Of a stretch of DNA of 64,000 bases, positions 12,023 through 25,459 are shown piece by piece. Location of the stretch: NCBI GenBank assembly GCA_014843695.1, contig CM026400.1, forward strand, positions 15,148,653 through 15,212,652, written 5' to 3'. Numbering within the stretch: position 1 is the first letter of the stretch; every line of letters starts with the position of its first letter. This DNA comes from Archivesica marissinica. Its lineage: Eukaryota > Mollusca > Bivalvia > Venerida > Vesicomyidae. The position numbers and the translations under genes were made by a program. The notes beneath the pieces were generated by a model. It ran no database searches, was not told where the DNA came from, and worked only from the letters and a program-made list of their open reading frames with translations.

Positions 12023-15000
12023 TCAAACCTCCGCCACGCTTGGTAAATGTCCATCAGACCTCCACCACGCTGCTAGATGTCCATCAGACCTCCACCACGC
12101 TGCTAGATGTCCATCAAACCTCCACCACGCTTGGTAAATGTCCATCAAACCTCCGCCACGCTTGGTAAATGTCCATAAGACCTCTGCCACACTTGGTAAA
12201 TGTCCATCAAACCTCTGACACACTTGGTAAATGTCCATCAAACCTCCGCCACGCTTAGTAAATGTCCATCAAACCTCCGCCACGCTTGGTAAATGTCCAT
12301 CAAACCTCCGCCACGCTTGGTAAATGTCCATCAAACCTCCGCCACGCTGCTAGATGTCCATCAAACCTCCACCACGCTGCTAGATGTCCATCAAACCTCC
12401 GCCACGCTTGGTAAATGTCCATCAAACCTCCGCCACGCTTAGTAAATGTCCATCAAACCTCCGCCACGCTTGGTAAATGTCCATCAGACCTCCACCACGC
12501 TGCTAGATGTCCATCAAACCTCCGCCACGCTTGGTAAATGTCCATCAAACCTCCGCCACTCTTGGTAAATGTCCATCAAACCTCCGCCACACTTGGTAAA
12601 TGTCCATCAGACCTCCACCACGCTTGGTAAATGTCCATCAAACCTCCGCCACGCTTGGTAAATGTCCATCAAACCTCCGCCACACTTGGTAAATGTCCAT
12701 CAAACCTCCGCCACACTTGGTAAATGTCCATCAGACCTCCGCCACGCTTGGTAAATGTCCATCAAACCTCCACCACGCTTGGTAAATGTCCATCAAACCT
12801 CTGCCACGCTTGGTAAATGTCCATCAAACCTCCGCCACGCTTGGTAAATGTCCATCAGACCTCCACCACGCTGCTAGATGTCCATCAGACCTCCACCACG
12901 CTTGGTAAATGTCCATCAGACCTCCACCACGCTGCTAGATGTCCATCAGACCTCCGCCACACCTGGTAAATGTCCATCAGACCTCCACCACGCTGCTAGA
13001 TGTCCATCAAACCTCCACCACGCTTGGTAAATGTCCATCAAACCTCCGCCACGCTTGGTAAATGTCCATCAGACCTCCACCACGCTGCTAGATGTCCATC
13101 AGACCTCCGCCACACTTGGTAAATGTCCATCAGACCTCCACCACTCTGCTAGATGTCCATCAAACCTCCGCCACGCTTGGTAAATGTCCATCAAACATCC
13201 GCCACACTTGGTAAATGTCCATCAAACCTCCGCCACGCTTGGTAAATGTCCATCAAACCTCCGCCACACTTGGTAAATGTCCATCAAACCTCCGCCACAC
13301 TTGGTAAATGTCCATCAAACCTCTGCCACGCTTGGTAAATGTCCATCAAACCTCCGCCACACTTGGTAAATGTCCATCAAACCTCCGCCACACTTGGTAA
13401 ATGTCCATCAAACCTCCGTCACACTTGGTAAATGTCCATCAAACCTCCGCCACGCTTGGTAAATGTCCATCAGACCTCCACCACGCTGCTAGATGTCCAT
13501 CAAACCTCCACCACGCTGCTAGATGTCCATCAAACCTCCGCCACGCTTCGTAAATGTCCATCAAACCTCCGCCACGCTTGGTAAATGTCCATCAAACCTC
13601 CGCCACGCTTGGTAAATGTCCATCAGACCTCCACCACGCTGCTAGATGTCCATTAGACCTCCATCACGCTGCTAGATGTCCATCAGACCTCCACCACGCT
13701 GCTAGATGTCCATCAAACCTCCACCACGCTTGGTAAATGTCCATCAAACCTCTGCCACGCTTGGTAAATGTCCATCAGACCTCCACCACGCTGCTAGATG
13801 TCCATCAAACCTCCACCACGCTGCTAGATGTCCATCAAACCTCCGCCACGCTTGGTAAATGTCCATCAGACCTCCGCCACGCTTGGTAAATGTCCATCAG
13901 ACCTCCGCCACGCTTGGTAAATGTCCATCAGACCTCCGCCACGCTTTGTAAATGTCCATCAGACCTCCGCCACGCTTGGTAAATGTTCATCAGACCTCCA
14001 CCACGCTGCTAGATGTCCATCAAACCTCCGCCACGCTTGGTAAATGTCCATCAGACCTCCGCCACGCTTGGTAAATGTCCATCAAACCTCTGCCACGCTT
14101 GGTCAATGTCCATCAAACCTCCGCCACACTTGGTAAATGTCCATCAAACCTCCGCCACGCTTGGTAAATGTCCATCAAACCTCCGCCACGCTTGGTAAAT
14201 GTCCATAATACCTCTGCCACACTTGGTAGATGTCCATCAGACCTCTGCCACACTTGGTAAATGTCCATCAGACCTCCGCCACACTTGGTAAATGTCCATC
14301 AGACCTCCACCACGCTGCTAGATGTCCATCAAACCTCCACCACGCTGCTAGATGTCCATCAAACCTCCGCCACGCTGTAAATTCCATCAAACCTCCGCCA
14401 CGCTTGTAAATGTCCATCAAACCTCCGCCACACTTGGTAAATGTCCATCAAACCTCCGCCACGCTTGGTAAATGTCCATCAGACCTCCACCACGCTGCTA
14501 GATGTCCATCAAACCTCCACCACGCTGCTAGATGTCCATCAAACCTCCGCCACGCTTGGTAAATGTCCATCAAACCTCCGCCACGCTTGGTAAATGTCCA
14601 TCAAACCTCCGCCACGCTGGTAAATGTCCATCAAACCTCCACCACGCTGCTAGATGTCCATCAGACCTCCACCACGCTGCTAGATGTCCATCAGACCTCC
14701 ACCACGCTGCTAGATGTCCATCAAACCTCCACCACGCTGCTAGATGTCCATCAAACCTCCGCCACGCTTGGTAAATGTCCATCAACCTCCGCCACGCTTG
14801 GTAAATGTCCATCAAACCTCCGCCACGCTTGGTAAATGTCCATCAAACCTCCGCCACGCTTGGTAAATGTCCATCAGACCTCCACCACGCTGCTAATGTC
14901 CATCAAACCTCCGCCACGCTTGGTAAATGTCCATCAGACCTCCGCCACGCTTGGTAAATGTCCATCAAACCTCCGCCACGCTTGGTAAATGTCCATCAAA

Positions 15001-18000
15001 CCTCCGCCACGCTTGGTAAATGTCCATCAGACCTCCGCCACACTTGGTAAATGTCCATCAGACCTCCACCACGCTGCTAGATGTCCATCAAACCTCCGCC
15101 ACGCTTGGTAAATGTCCATCAAACCTCCGCCACGCTTGGTAAATGTCCATCAAACCTCTGCCACGCTTGGTAAATGTCCATCAAACCTCCGCCACGCTTG
15201 GTAAATGTCCATCAGACCTCCGCCACGCTTGGTAAATGTCCATCAAACCTCCGCCACGCTTGGTAAATGTCCATCAAACCTCCGCCACACTTGGTAAATG
15301 TCCATCAAACCTCCGCCACGCTTGGTAAATGTCCATCAGACCTCCACCACGCTGCTAGATGTCCATCAAACCTCCACCACGCTGCTAGATGTCCATCAAA
15401 CCTCCGCCACGCTTGGTAAATGTCCATCAAACCTCCGCCACGCTTGGTAAATGTCCATCAAACCTCCGCCACGCTTGGTAAATGTCCATCAGACCTCCGC
15501 CACGCTTGGTAAATGTCCATCAGACCTCCGCCACGCTTGGTAAATGTCCATCAGACCTCCGCCACACTTGGTAAATGTCCATCAAACCTCCGCCACGCTT
15601 GGTAAATGTCCATCAGACCTCCACCACGCTGCTAGATGTCCATCAGACCTCCACCACGCTGCTAGATGTCCATCAAACCTCCACCACGCTTGGTAAATGT
15701 CCATCAAACCTCCGCCACGCTTGGTAAATGTCCATAAGACCTCCGCCACACTTGGTAAATGTCCATCAAACCTCTGCCACACTTGGTAAATGTCCATCAA
15801 ACCTCCGCCACGCTTGTAAATGTCCATCAAACCTCCGCCACGCTTGGTAAATGTCCATCAAACCTCCGCCACGCTTGGTAAATGTCCATCAACCTCCGCC
15901 ACGCTGCTAGATGTCCATCAAACCTCCACCACGCTGCTAGATGTCCATCAAACCTCCGCCACGCTTGGTAAATGTCCATCAAACCTCCGCCACGCTTGGT
16001 AAATGTCCATCAAACCTCCGCCACGCTTGGTAAATGTCCATCAGACCTCCACCACGCTGCTAGATGTCCATCAAACCTCCGCCACGCTTGGTAAATGTCC
16101 ATCAAACCTCCGCCACTCTTGGTAAATGTCCATCAAACCTCCGCCACACTTGGTAAATGTCCATCAGACCTCCACCACGCTTGGTAAATGTCCATCAAAC
16201 CTCCGCCACGCTTGGTAAATGTCCATCAAACCTCCGCCACACTTGGTAAATGTCCATCAAACCTCCGCCACACTTGGTAAATGTCCATCAGACCTCCGCC
16301 ACGCTTGGTAAATGTCCATCAAACCTCCACCACGCTTGGTAAATGTCCATCAAACCTCTGCCACGCTTGGTAAATGTCCATCAAACCTCCGCCACGCTTG
16401 GTAAATGTCCATCAGACCTCCACCACGCTGCTAGATGTCCATCAGACCTCCACCACGCTTGGTAAATGTCCATCAGACCTCCACCACGCTGCTAGATGTC
16501 CATCAGACCTCCGCCACACCTGGTAAATGTCCATCAGACCTCCACCACGCTGCTAGATGTCCATCAAACCTCCACCACGCTTGGTAAATGTCCATCAAAC
16601 CTCCGCCACGCTTGGTAAATGTCCATCAGACCTCCACCACGCTGCTAGATGTCCATCAGACCTCCGCCACACTTGGTAAATGTCCATCAGACCTCCACCA
16701 CTCTGCTAGATGTCCATCAAACCTCCGCCACGCTTGGTAAATGTCCATCAAACATCCGCCACACTTGGTAAATGTCCATCAAACCTCCGCCACGCTTGGT
16801 AAATGTCCATCAAACCTCCGCCACACTTGGTAAATGTCCATCAAACCTCCGCCACACTTGGTAAATGTCCATCAAACCTCTGCCACGCTTGGTAAATGTC
16901 CATCAAACCTCCGCCACACTTGGTAAATGTCCATCAAACCTCCGCCACACTTGGTAAATGTCCATCAAACCTCCGTCACACTTGGTAAATGTCCATCAAA
17001 CCTCCGCCACGCTTGGTAAATGTCCATCAGACCTCCACCACGCTGCTAGATGTCCATCAAACCTCCACCACGCTGCTAGATGTCCATCAAACCTCCGCCA
17101 CGCTTCGTAAATGTCCATCAAACCTCCGCCACGCTTGGTAAATGTCCATCAAACCTCCGCCACGCTTGGTAAATGTCCATCAGACCTCCACCACGCTGCT
17201 AGATGTCCATTAGACCTCCATCACGCTGCTAGATGTCCATCAGACCTCCACCACGCTGCTAGATGTCCATCAAACCTCCACCACGCTTGGTAAATGTCCA
17301 TCAAACCTCTGCCACGCTTGGTAAATGTCCATCAGACCTCCACCACGCTGCTAGATGTCCATCAAACCTCCACCACGCTGCTAGATGTCCATCAAACCTC
17401 CGCCACGCTTGGTAAATGTCCATCAGACCTCCGCCACGCTTGGTAAATGTCCATCAGACCTCCGCCACGCTTGGTAAATGTCCATCAGACCTCCGCCACG
17501 CTTTGTAAATGTCCATCAGACCTCCGCCACGCTTGGTAAATGTTCATCAGACCTCCACCACGCTGCTAGATGTCCATCAAACCTCCGCCACGCTTGGTAA
17601 ATGTCCATCAGACCTCCGCCACGCTTGGTAAATGTCCATCAAACCTCTGCCACGCTTGGTCAATGTCCATCAAACCTCCGCCACACTTGGTAAATGTCCA
17701 TCAAACCTCCGTCACGCTTGGTAAATGTCCATCAAACCTCCGCCACGCTTGGTAAATGTCCATAATACCTCTGCCACACTTGGTAGATGTCCATCAGACC
17801 TCTGCCACACTTGGTAAATGTCCATCAGACCTCCGCCACACTTGGTAAATGTCCATCAGACCTCCGCCACGCTTGGTAAATGTCCATCAGACCTCCACCA
17901 CGCTGCTAGATGTCCATCAAACCTCCACCACGCTGCTAGATGTCCATCAAACCTCCGCCACGCTTTGTAAATGTCCATCAAACCTCCGCCACACTTGGTA

Positions 18001-21000
18001 AATGTCCATCAAACCTCCGCCACGCTTGGTAAATGTCCATCAGACCTCCACCACGCTGCTAGATGTCCATCAGACCTCCACCACGCTGCTAGATGTCCAT
18101 CAAACCTCCGCCACGCTTGGTAAATGTCCATCAAACCTCCGCCACGCTTGGTAAATGTCCATCAAACCTCCACCACGCTGCTAGATGTCCATCAAACCTC
18201 CACCACGCTGCTAGATGTCCATCAAACCTCCACCACGCTGCTAGATGTCCATCAAACCTCCACCACGCTGCTAGATGTCCATCAAACCTCCACCATGCTG
18301 CTAAATGTCCATCAAACCTCCGCCACGCTTGGTAAATGTCCATCAGACCTCCGCCACGCTTGGTAAATGTCCATCAGACCTCCGCCACGCTTGGTAAATG
18401 TCCATCAGACCTCCGCCACGCTTGGTAAATGTTCATCAGACCTCCACCACGCTGCTAGATGTCCATCAAACCTCCGTCACGCTTGATAAATGTCCATCAG
18501 ACCTCCGCCACGCTTGGTAAATGTCCATCAAACCTCTGCCACGCTTGGTAAATGTCCATCAAACCTCCGCCACACTGCTAGATGTCCATCAAACCTCCGC
18601 CACACTTGATAAATGTCCATCAAACCTCCGCCACGCTTGGTAAATGTCCATCAAACCTCCGCCACGCTTGCTAAATGTCCATAAGACCTCTGCCACACTT
18701 GGTAAATGTCCATCAGACCTCTGCCACACTTGGTAAATGTCCATCAGACCTCCGCCACACTTGGTAAATGTCCATCAGACCTCCACCACGCTGCTAGATG
18801 TCCATCAAACCTCCGCCACGCTTGGTAAATGTCCATCAAACCTCCGCCACACTTGGTAAATGTCCATCAAACCTCCGCCACGCTTGGTAAATGTCCATCA
18901 AACCTCCGCCACACTTGGTAAATGTCCATCAAACCTCCGCCACACTTGGTAAATGTCCATCAAACCTCTGCCACGCTTGGTATATGTCCATCAAAGCTCC
19001 GCCACACTTGGTAAATGTCCATCAAACCTCTGCCACGCTTGGTAAATGTCCATCAAACCTCCGCCACACTTGGTAAATGTCCATCAAACCTCCGTCACAC
19101 TTGGTAAATGTCCATCAAACCTCCGCCACGCTTGGTAAATGTCCATAATACCTCTGCCACACTTGGTAAATGTCCATCAGACCTCCGCCACACTGGTAAA
19201 TGTCCATCAGACCTCCGCCACGCTGCTAAATGTCCATCAAACCTCCACCACGCTTGGTAAATGTCCATCAAACCTCCGCCACGCTTGGTAAATGTCCATC
19301 AGACCTCCGCCACACTTGGTAAATGTCCATCAAACCTCTGCCACACTTGGTAAATGTCCATCAGACCTCCGCCACGCTGCTAGATGTCCATCAAACCTCC
19401 GCCACGCTTGGTAAATGTCCATCAAACCTCCGCCACGCTTGGTAAATGTCCATCAAACCTCCCCACGCTGCTAGATGTCCATCAAACCTCCACCACGCTG
19501 CTAGATGTCCATCAAACCTCCGCCACGCTTGGTAAATGTCCATCAAACCTCCGCCACGCTTGGTAAATGTCCATCAAACCTCCGCCACGCTTGGTAAATG
19601 TCCATCAGACCTCCACCACGCTGCTAGATGTCCATCAAACCTCCGCCACGCTTGGTAAATGTCCATCAAACCTCCGCCACGCTTGGTAAATGTCCATCAA
19701 ACCTCCGCCACACTTGGTAAATGTCCATCAGACCTCCACCACGCTTGGTAAATGTCCATCAAACCTCCGCCACGCTTGGTAAATGTCCATCAAACCTCCG
19801 CCACACTTGGTAAATGTCCATCAAACCTCCGCCACACTTGGTAAATGTCCATCAACCTCCGCCACGCTTGTAAATGTCCATCAAACCTCCGCCACGCTTG
19901 GTAAATGTCCATCAAACCTCTGCCACGCTTGGTAAATGTCCATCAAACCTCCGCCACGCTTGGTAAATGTCCATCAGACCTCCACCACGCTGCTAGATGT
20001 CCATCAGACCTCCACCACGCTTGGTAAATGTCCATCAGACCTCCACCACGCTGCTAGATGTCCATCAGACCTCCGCCACACCTGGTAAATGTCCATCAGA
20101 CCTCCACCACGCTGCTAGATGTCCATCAAACCTCCACACGCTTGGTAAATGTCCATCAAACCTCCGCCACGCTTGGTAAATGTCCATCAGACCTCCACCA
20201 CGCTGCTAGATGTCCATCAGACCTCCGCCACACTTGGTAAATGTCCATCAGACCTCCACCACTCTGCTAGATGTCCATCAAACCTCCGCCACGCTTGGTA
20301 AATGTCCATCAAACCTCCGCCACACTTGGTAAATGTCCATCAAACCTCCGCCACGCTTGGTAAATGTCCATCAAACCTCCGCCACGCTTGGTAAATGTCC
20401 ATCAGACCTCCACCACGCTGCTAGATGTCCATCAAACCTCCGCCACGCTTGGTAAATGTCCATCAAACCTCCGCCACGCTTGGTAAATGTCCATCAAACC
20501 TCCGCCACACTTGGTAAATGTCCATCAAACCTCCGCCACACTGGTAAATGTCCATCAAACCTCCGACACGCTTGGTAAATGTCCATCAAACCTCCGCCAC
20601 GCTTGGTAAATGTCCATCAGACCTCCACACGCTGCTAGATGTCCATCAAACCTCCGCCACGCTTTCGTAAATGTCCATCAAACCTCCGCCACGCTTGGTA
20701 AATGTCCATCAAACCTCCGCCACGCTTGGTAAATGTCCATCAGACCTCCACCACGCTGCTAGATGTCCATTAGACCTCCATCACGCTGCTAGATGTCCAT
20801 CAGACCTCCACCACGCTGCTAGATGTCCATCAAACCTCCACCACGCTTGGTAAATGTCCATCAAACCTCTGCCACGCTTGGTAAATGTCCATCAGACCTC
20901 CACCACGCTGCTAGATGTCCATCAAACCTCCACCACGCTGCTAGATGTCCATCAAACCTCCGCCACGCTTGGTAAATGTCCATCAGACCTCCGCCACGCT

Positions 21001-21514
21001 TGGTAAATGTCCATCAGACCTCCGCCACGCTTTGTAAATGTCCATCAGACCTCCGCCACCCTTGGTAAATGTTCATCAGACCTCCACCACGCTGCTAGAT
21101 GTCCATCAAACCTCCGCCACGCTTGGTAAATGTCCATCAGATCTCCGCCACGCTTGGTAAATGTCCATCAAACCTCTGCCACGCTTGGTAAATGTCCATC
21201 AAACCTCCGCCACACTTGGTAAATGTCCATCAAACCTCCGTCACGCTTGGTAAATGTCCATCAAACCTCCGCCATGCTTGGTAAATGTCCATAATACCTC
21301 TGCCACACTTGGTAGATGTCCATCAGACCTCTGCCACACTTGGTAAATGTCCATCAGACCTCCGCCACACTTGGTAAATGTCCATCAGACCTCCGCCACG
21401 CTTGGTAAATGTCCATCAGACCTCCACCACGCTGCTAGATGTCCATCAAACCTCCACCACGCTGCTAGATGTCCATCAAACCTCCGCCACGCTTGGTAAA
21501 TGTCCATCAAACCT
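12023..21514. repeat. Higher-order repeat, about 3.56 kb, inside the satellite
   Basis: Diagnostic unit variants recur at a fixed spacing. The rare ccgccactcttgg unit is at 12553 and again at 16110 (3557 bp). The block encoding the variant ARCPLDLHHAA frame starts at 13554, 17111 and 20671 (3557 and 3560 bp). A minus-strand variant run starts at 12023 and 15582 (3559 bp). Copies 1 and 2 appear almost identical over long stretches. The third is more diverged and runs into the assembly gap. Confidence 0.85.
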
Positions 21515-22514
21515 NNNNNNNNNNNNNNNNNNNNNNNNNNNNNNNNNNNNNNNNNNNNNNNNNNNNNNNNNNNNNNNNNNNNNNNNNNNNNNNNNNNNNN
21601 NNNNNNNNNNNNNNNNNNNNNNNNNNNNNNNNNNNNNNNNNNNNNNNNNNNNNNNNNNNNNNNNNNNNNNNNNNNNNNNNNNNNNNNNNNNNNNNNNNNN
21701 NNNNNNNNNNNNNNNNNNNNNNNNNNNNNNNNNNNNNNNNNNNNNNNNNNNNNNNNNNNNNNNNNNNNNNNNNNNNNNNNNNNNNNNNNNNNNNNNNNNN
21801 NNNNNNNNNNNNNNNNNNNNNNNNNNNNNNNNNNNNNNNNNNNNNNNNNNNNNNNNNNNNNNNNNNNNNNNNNNNNNNNNNNNNNNNNNNNNNNNNNNNN
21901 NNNNNNNNNNNNNNNNNNNNNNNNNNNNNNNNNNNNNNNNNNNNNNNNNNNNNNNNNNNNNNNNNNNNNNNNNNNNNNNNNNNNNNNNNNNNNNNNNNNN
22001 NNNNNNNNNNNNNNNNNNNNNNNNNNNNNNNNNNNNNNNNNNNNNNNNNNNNNNNNNNNNNNNNNNNNNNNNNNNNNNNNNNNNNNNNNNNNNNNNNNNN
22101 NNNNNNNNNNNNNNNNNNNNNNNNNNNNNNNNNNNNNNNNNNNNNNNNNNNNNNNNNNNNNNNNNNNNNNNNNNNNNNNNNNNNNNNNNNNNNNNNNNNN
22201 NNNNNNNNNNNNNNNNNNNNNNNNNNNNNNNNNNNNNNNNNNNNNNNNNNNNNNNNNNNNNNNNNNNNNNNNNNNNNNNNNNNNNNNNNNNNNNNNNNNN
22301 NNNNNNNNNNNNNNNNNNNNNNNNNNNNNNNNNNNNNNNNNNNNNNNNNNNNNNNNNNNNNNNNNNNNNNNNNNNNNNNNNNNNNNNNNNNNNNNNNNNN
22401 NNNNNNNNNNNNNNNNNNNNNNNNNNNNNNNNNNNNNNNNNNNNNNNNNNNNNNNNNNNNNNNNNNNNNNNNNNNNNNNNNNNNNNNNNNNNNNNNNNNN
22501 NNNNNNNNNNNNNN
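21515..22514. other. Assembly gap of exactly 1000 N
   Basis: A run of 1000 N interrupts the satellite. The round length suggests a scaffolding placeholder, so the true size of the satellite is unknown. Long frames crossing it are meaningless. Confidence 0.98.
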
Positions 22515-22690
22515 TCCATCATACCTCCGCCACGCTTGGTAAATGTCCATCAGACCTCCGCCACGCTTGGTAAATGTCCATCAAACCTCCGCCACGCTTG
22601 GTAAATGTCCATCAAACCTCCGCCACACTTGGTAAATGTCCATCAAACCTCCGTCACACTTGGTAAATGTCCATCAAACCTCCGCCACGC

Positions 22691-22724
22691 AAACCAAAAC
22701 CCCCACACAACCACAACCCCCACA
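22691..22724. other. A/C-only insert in satellite (probable artefact)
   Basis: The sequence here contains only A and C and resembles two satellite units with T and G removed. It is 177 bp after the assembly gap. Confidence 0.7.
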
Positions 22725-23092
22725 CTTGGTAAATGTCCATCAAACCTCCGCCACACTTGGTAAATGTCCATCAAACCTCCGCCACACTTGGTAAATGTCC
22801 ATCAGACCTCCACCACGCTGCTAGATGTCCATCAAACCTCCACCACGCTGCTAAATGTCCATCAAACCTCCGCCACACTTGGTAAATGTCCATCAAACCT
22901 CCGCCACACTTGGTAAATGTCCATCAAACCTCCGCCACGCTTGGTAAATGTCCATCAAACCTCCGCCACGCTTGGTAAATGTCCATCAGACCTCCACCAC
23001 GCTGCTAGATGTCCATCAGACCTCCACCACGCTGCTAGATGTCCATCAGACCTCCACCACGCTGCTAGATGTCCATCAACCTCCACCACGCT

Positions 23093-23147
23093 AAACCACA
23101 AACCCCCACCAAACCACAACCCCACACCAAACCACAAACCCCCCACC
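23093..23147. other. A/C-only insert in satellite (probable artefact)
   Basis: Three consecutive A/C-only blocks of 18, 18 and 19 bp. The third, aaaccacaaaccccccacc, is exactly what remains of the 31-bp form A unit when every T and every G is deleted. Nearby units carry many single-base losses, for example at 23390-23640. Confidence 0.85.
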
Positions 23148-25459
23148 TGGTAAATGTCCATCAAACCTCCGCCACGCTTGGTAAATGTCCATAAAACCTC
23201 CACCACACTTGGTAAATGTCCATCAAACCTCTGACACACTTGGTAAATGTCCATCAAACCTCCGCCACGCTTAGTAAATGTCCATCAAACCTCCGCCACG
23301 CTTGGTAAATGTCCATCAAACCTCCGCCACGCTTTGTAAATGTCCATCAAACCTCCGCCACGCTTGGTAAATGTCCATCAAACCCACGCTGCTAGATGTC
23401 CATCAAACCTCCACACGCTGGTAAATGTCCATCAGACCTCCACCACGCTGGTAAATGTCCATCAAACCTCCACCACGCTTGGTAAATGTCCATCAGACCT
23501 CCGCCACACTTGGTAAATGTCCATCAAACTCCGCCACGCTTGGTAAATGTCCATCAACCTCCGCCACACTTGGTAAATGTCCATCAAACCACCACACACG
23601 CTTGGTAAATGTCCATCAGACCTCCACACGCTGTAGATGTCCATCAAACCTCCACCACGCTGCTAGATGTCCATCAAACTCCGCCACGCTTGGTAAATGT
23701 CCATCAGACCTCCGCCACGCTTGGTAAATGTCCATCAGACCTCCGCCACGCTTTGTAAATGTCCATCAGACCTCCACCACGCTGCTAGATGTCCATCAAA
23801 CCTCCACCACGCTGCTAGATGTCCATCAAACCTCCGCCACGCTTGGTAAATGTCCATCAAACCTCCGCCACGCTTGGTAAATGTCCATCAAACCTCCGCC
23901 ACGCTTGGTAAATGTCCATCAAACCTCCGCCACACTTGGTAAATGTCCATCAAACCTCCGCCACGCTTGGTAAATGTCCATCAAACCTCTGCCACGCTTG
24001 GTAAATGTCCATCAGACCTCCACCACGCTGCTAGATGTCCATCAAACCTCCACCACGCTGCTAGATGTCCATCAAACCTCCGCCACGCTTGGTAAATGTC
24101 CATCAGACCTCCGCCACGCTTGGTAAATGTCCATCAAACCTCTGCCACGCTTGGTCAATGTCCATCAAACCTCCGCTACACTTGGTAAATGTCCATCAGA
24201 CCTCCACCACGCTGCTAGATGTCCATCAGATCTCCACCACGCTGCTAGATGTCCATCAGACCTCCACCACGCTGCTAGATGTCCATCAAACCTCCACCAC
24301 GCTTGGTAAATGTCCATCAAACCTCTGCCACGCTTGGTAAATGTCCATCAGACCTCCACCACGCTGCTAGATGTCCATCAAACCTCCACCACGCTGCTAG
24401 ATGTCCATCAAACCTCCGCCACGCTTGGTAAATGTCCATCAGACCTCCGCCACGCTTGGTAAATGTCCATCAGACCTCCGCCACGCTTGGTAAATGTCCA
24501 TCAGACCTCCGCCACGCTTTGTAAATGTCCATCAGACCTCCGCCACGCTTGGTAAATGTCCATCAGACCTCCACCACGCTGCTAGATGTCCATCAAACCT
24601 CCGCCACGCTTGGTAAATGTCCATCAAACCTCCGCCACGCTTGGTAAATGTCCATCAAACCTCCGCCACACTTGGTAAATGTCCATCAGACCTCCGCCAC
24701 GCTTGGTAAATGTCCATCAGACCTCCACCACGCTGCTAGATGTCCATCAGACCTCCACCACGCTGCTAGATGTCCATCAAACCTCCACCACGCTGTAGAT
24801 GTCCATCAAACCTCCGCCACGCTTGGTAAATGTCCATCAAACTCCGCCACGCTTGGTAAATGTCCATCAGACCTCCGCCACGCTTGGTAAATGTCCATCA
24901 GACCTCCACCACGCTGCTAAATGTCCATCAGACCTCCACCACGCTGCTAGATGTCCATCAAACCTCCGCCACGCTTGGTAATGTCCATCAAACCTCCGCC
25001 ACGCTTGGTAAATGTCCATCAGACCTCCGCCACGCTTGGTAAATGTCCATCAGACCTCCGCCACACTTGGTAAATGTCCATCAGACCTCCACCACGCTGC
25101 TAGATGTCCATCAAACCTCCGCCACGCTTGGTAAATGTCCATCAAACCTCCGCCACGCTTGGTAAATGTCCATCAAACCTCCGCCACACTTGGTAAATGT
25201 CCATCAAACCTCCGCCACGCTTGGTAAATGTCCATCAAACCTCCGCCACGCTTGGTAAATGTCCATCATACCTCTGCCACACTTGGTAAATGTCCATCAG
25301 ACCTCTGCCACACTTGGTAAATGTCCATCAGACCTCCGCCACACTTGGTAAATGTCCATCAGACCTCCGCCACGCTTGGTAAATGTCCATCAGACCTCCA
25401 CCACGCTGCTAGATGTCCATCAAACCTCCACCACGCTGCTAGATGTCCATCAAACCTCC

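Noticed and set aside
21378..22604. Reading frames across the N run
   Set aside because: They contain hundreds of unknown residues and satellite translation only.
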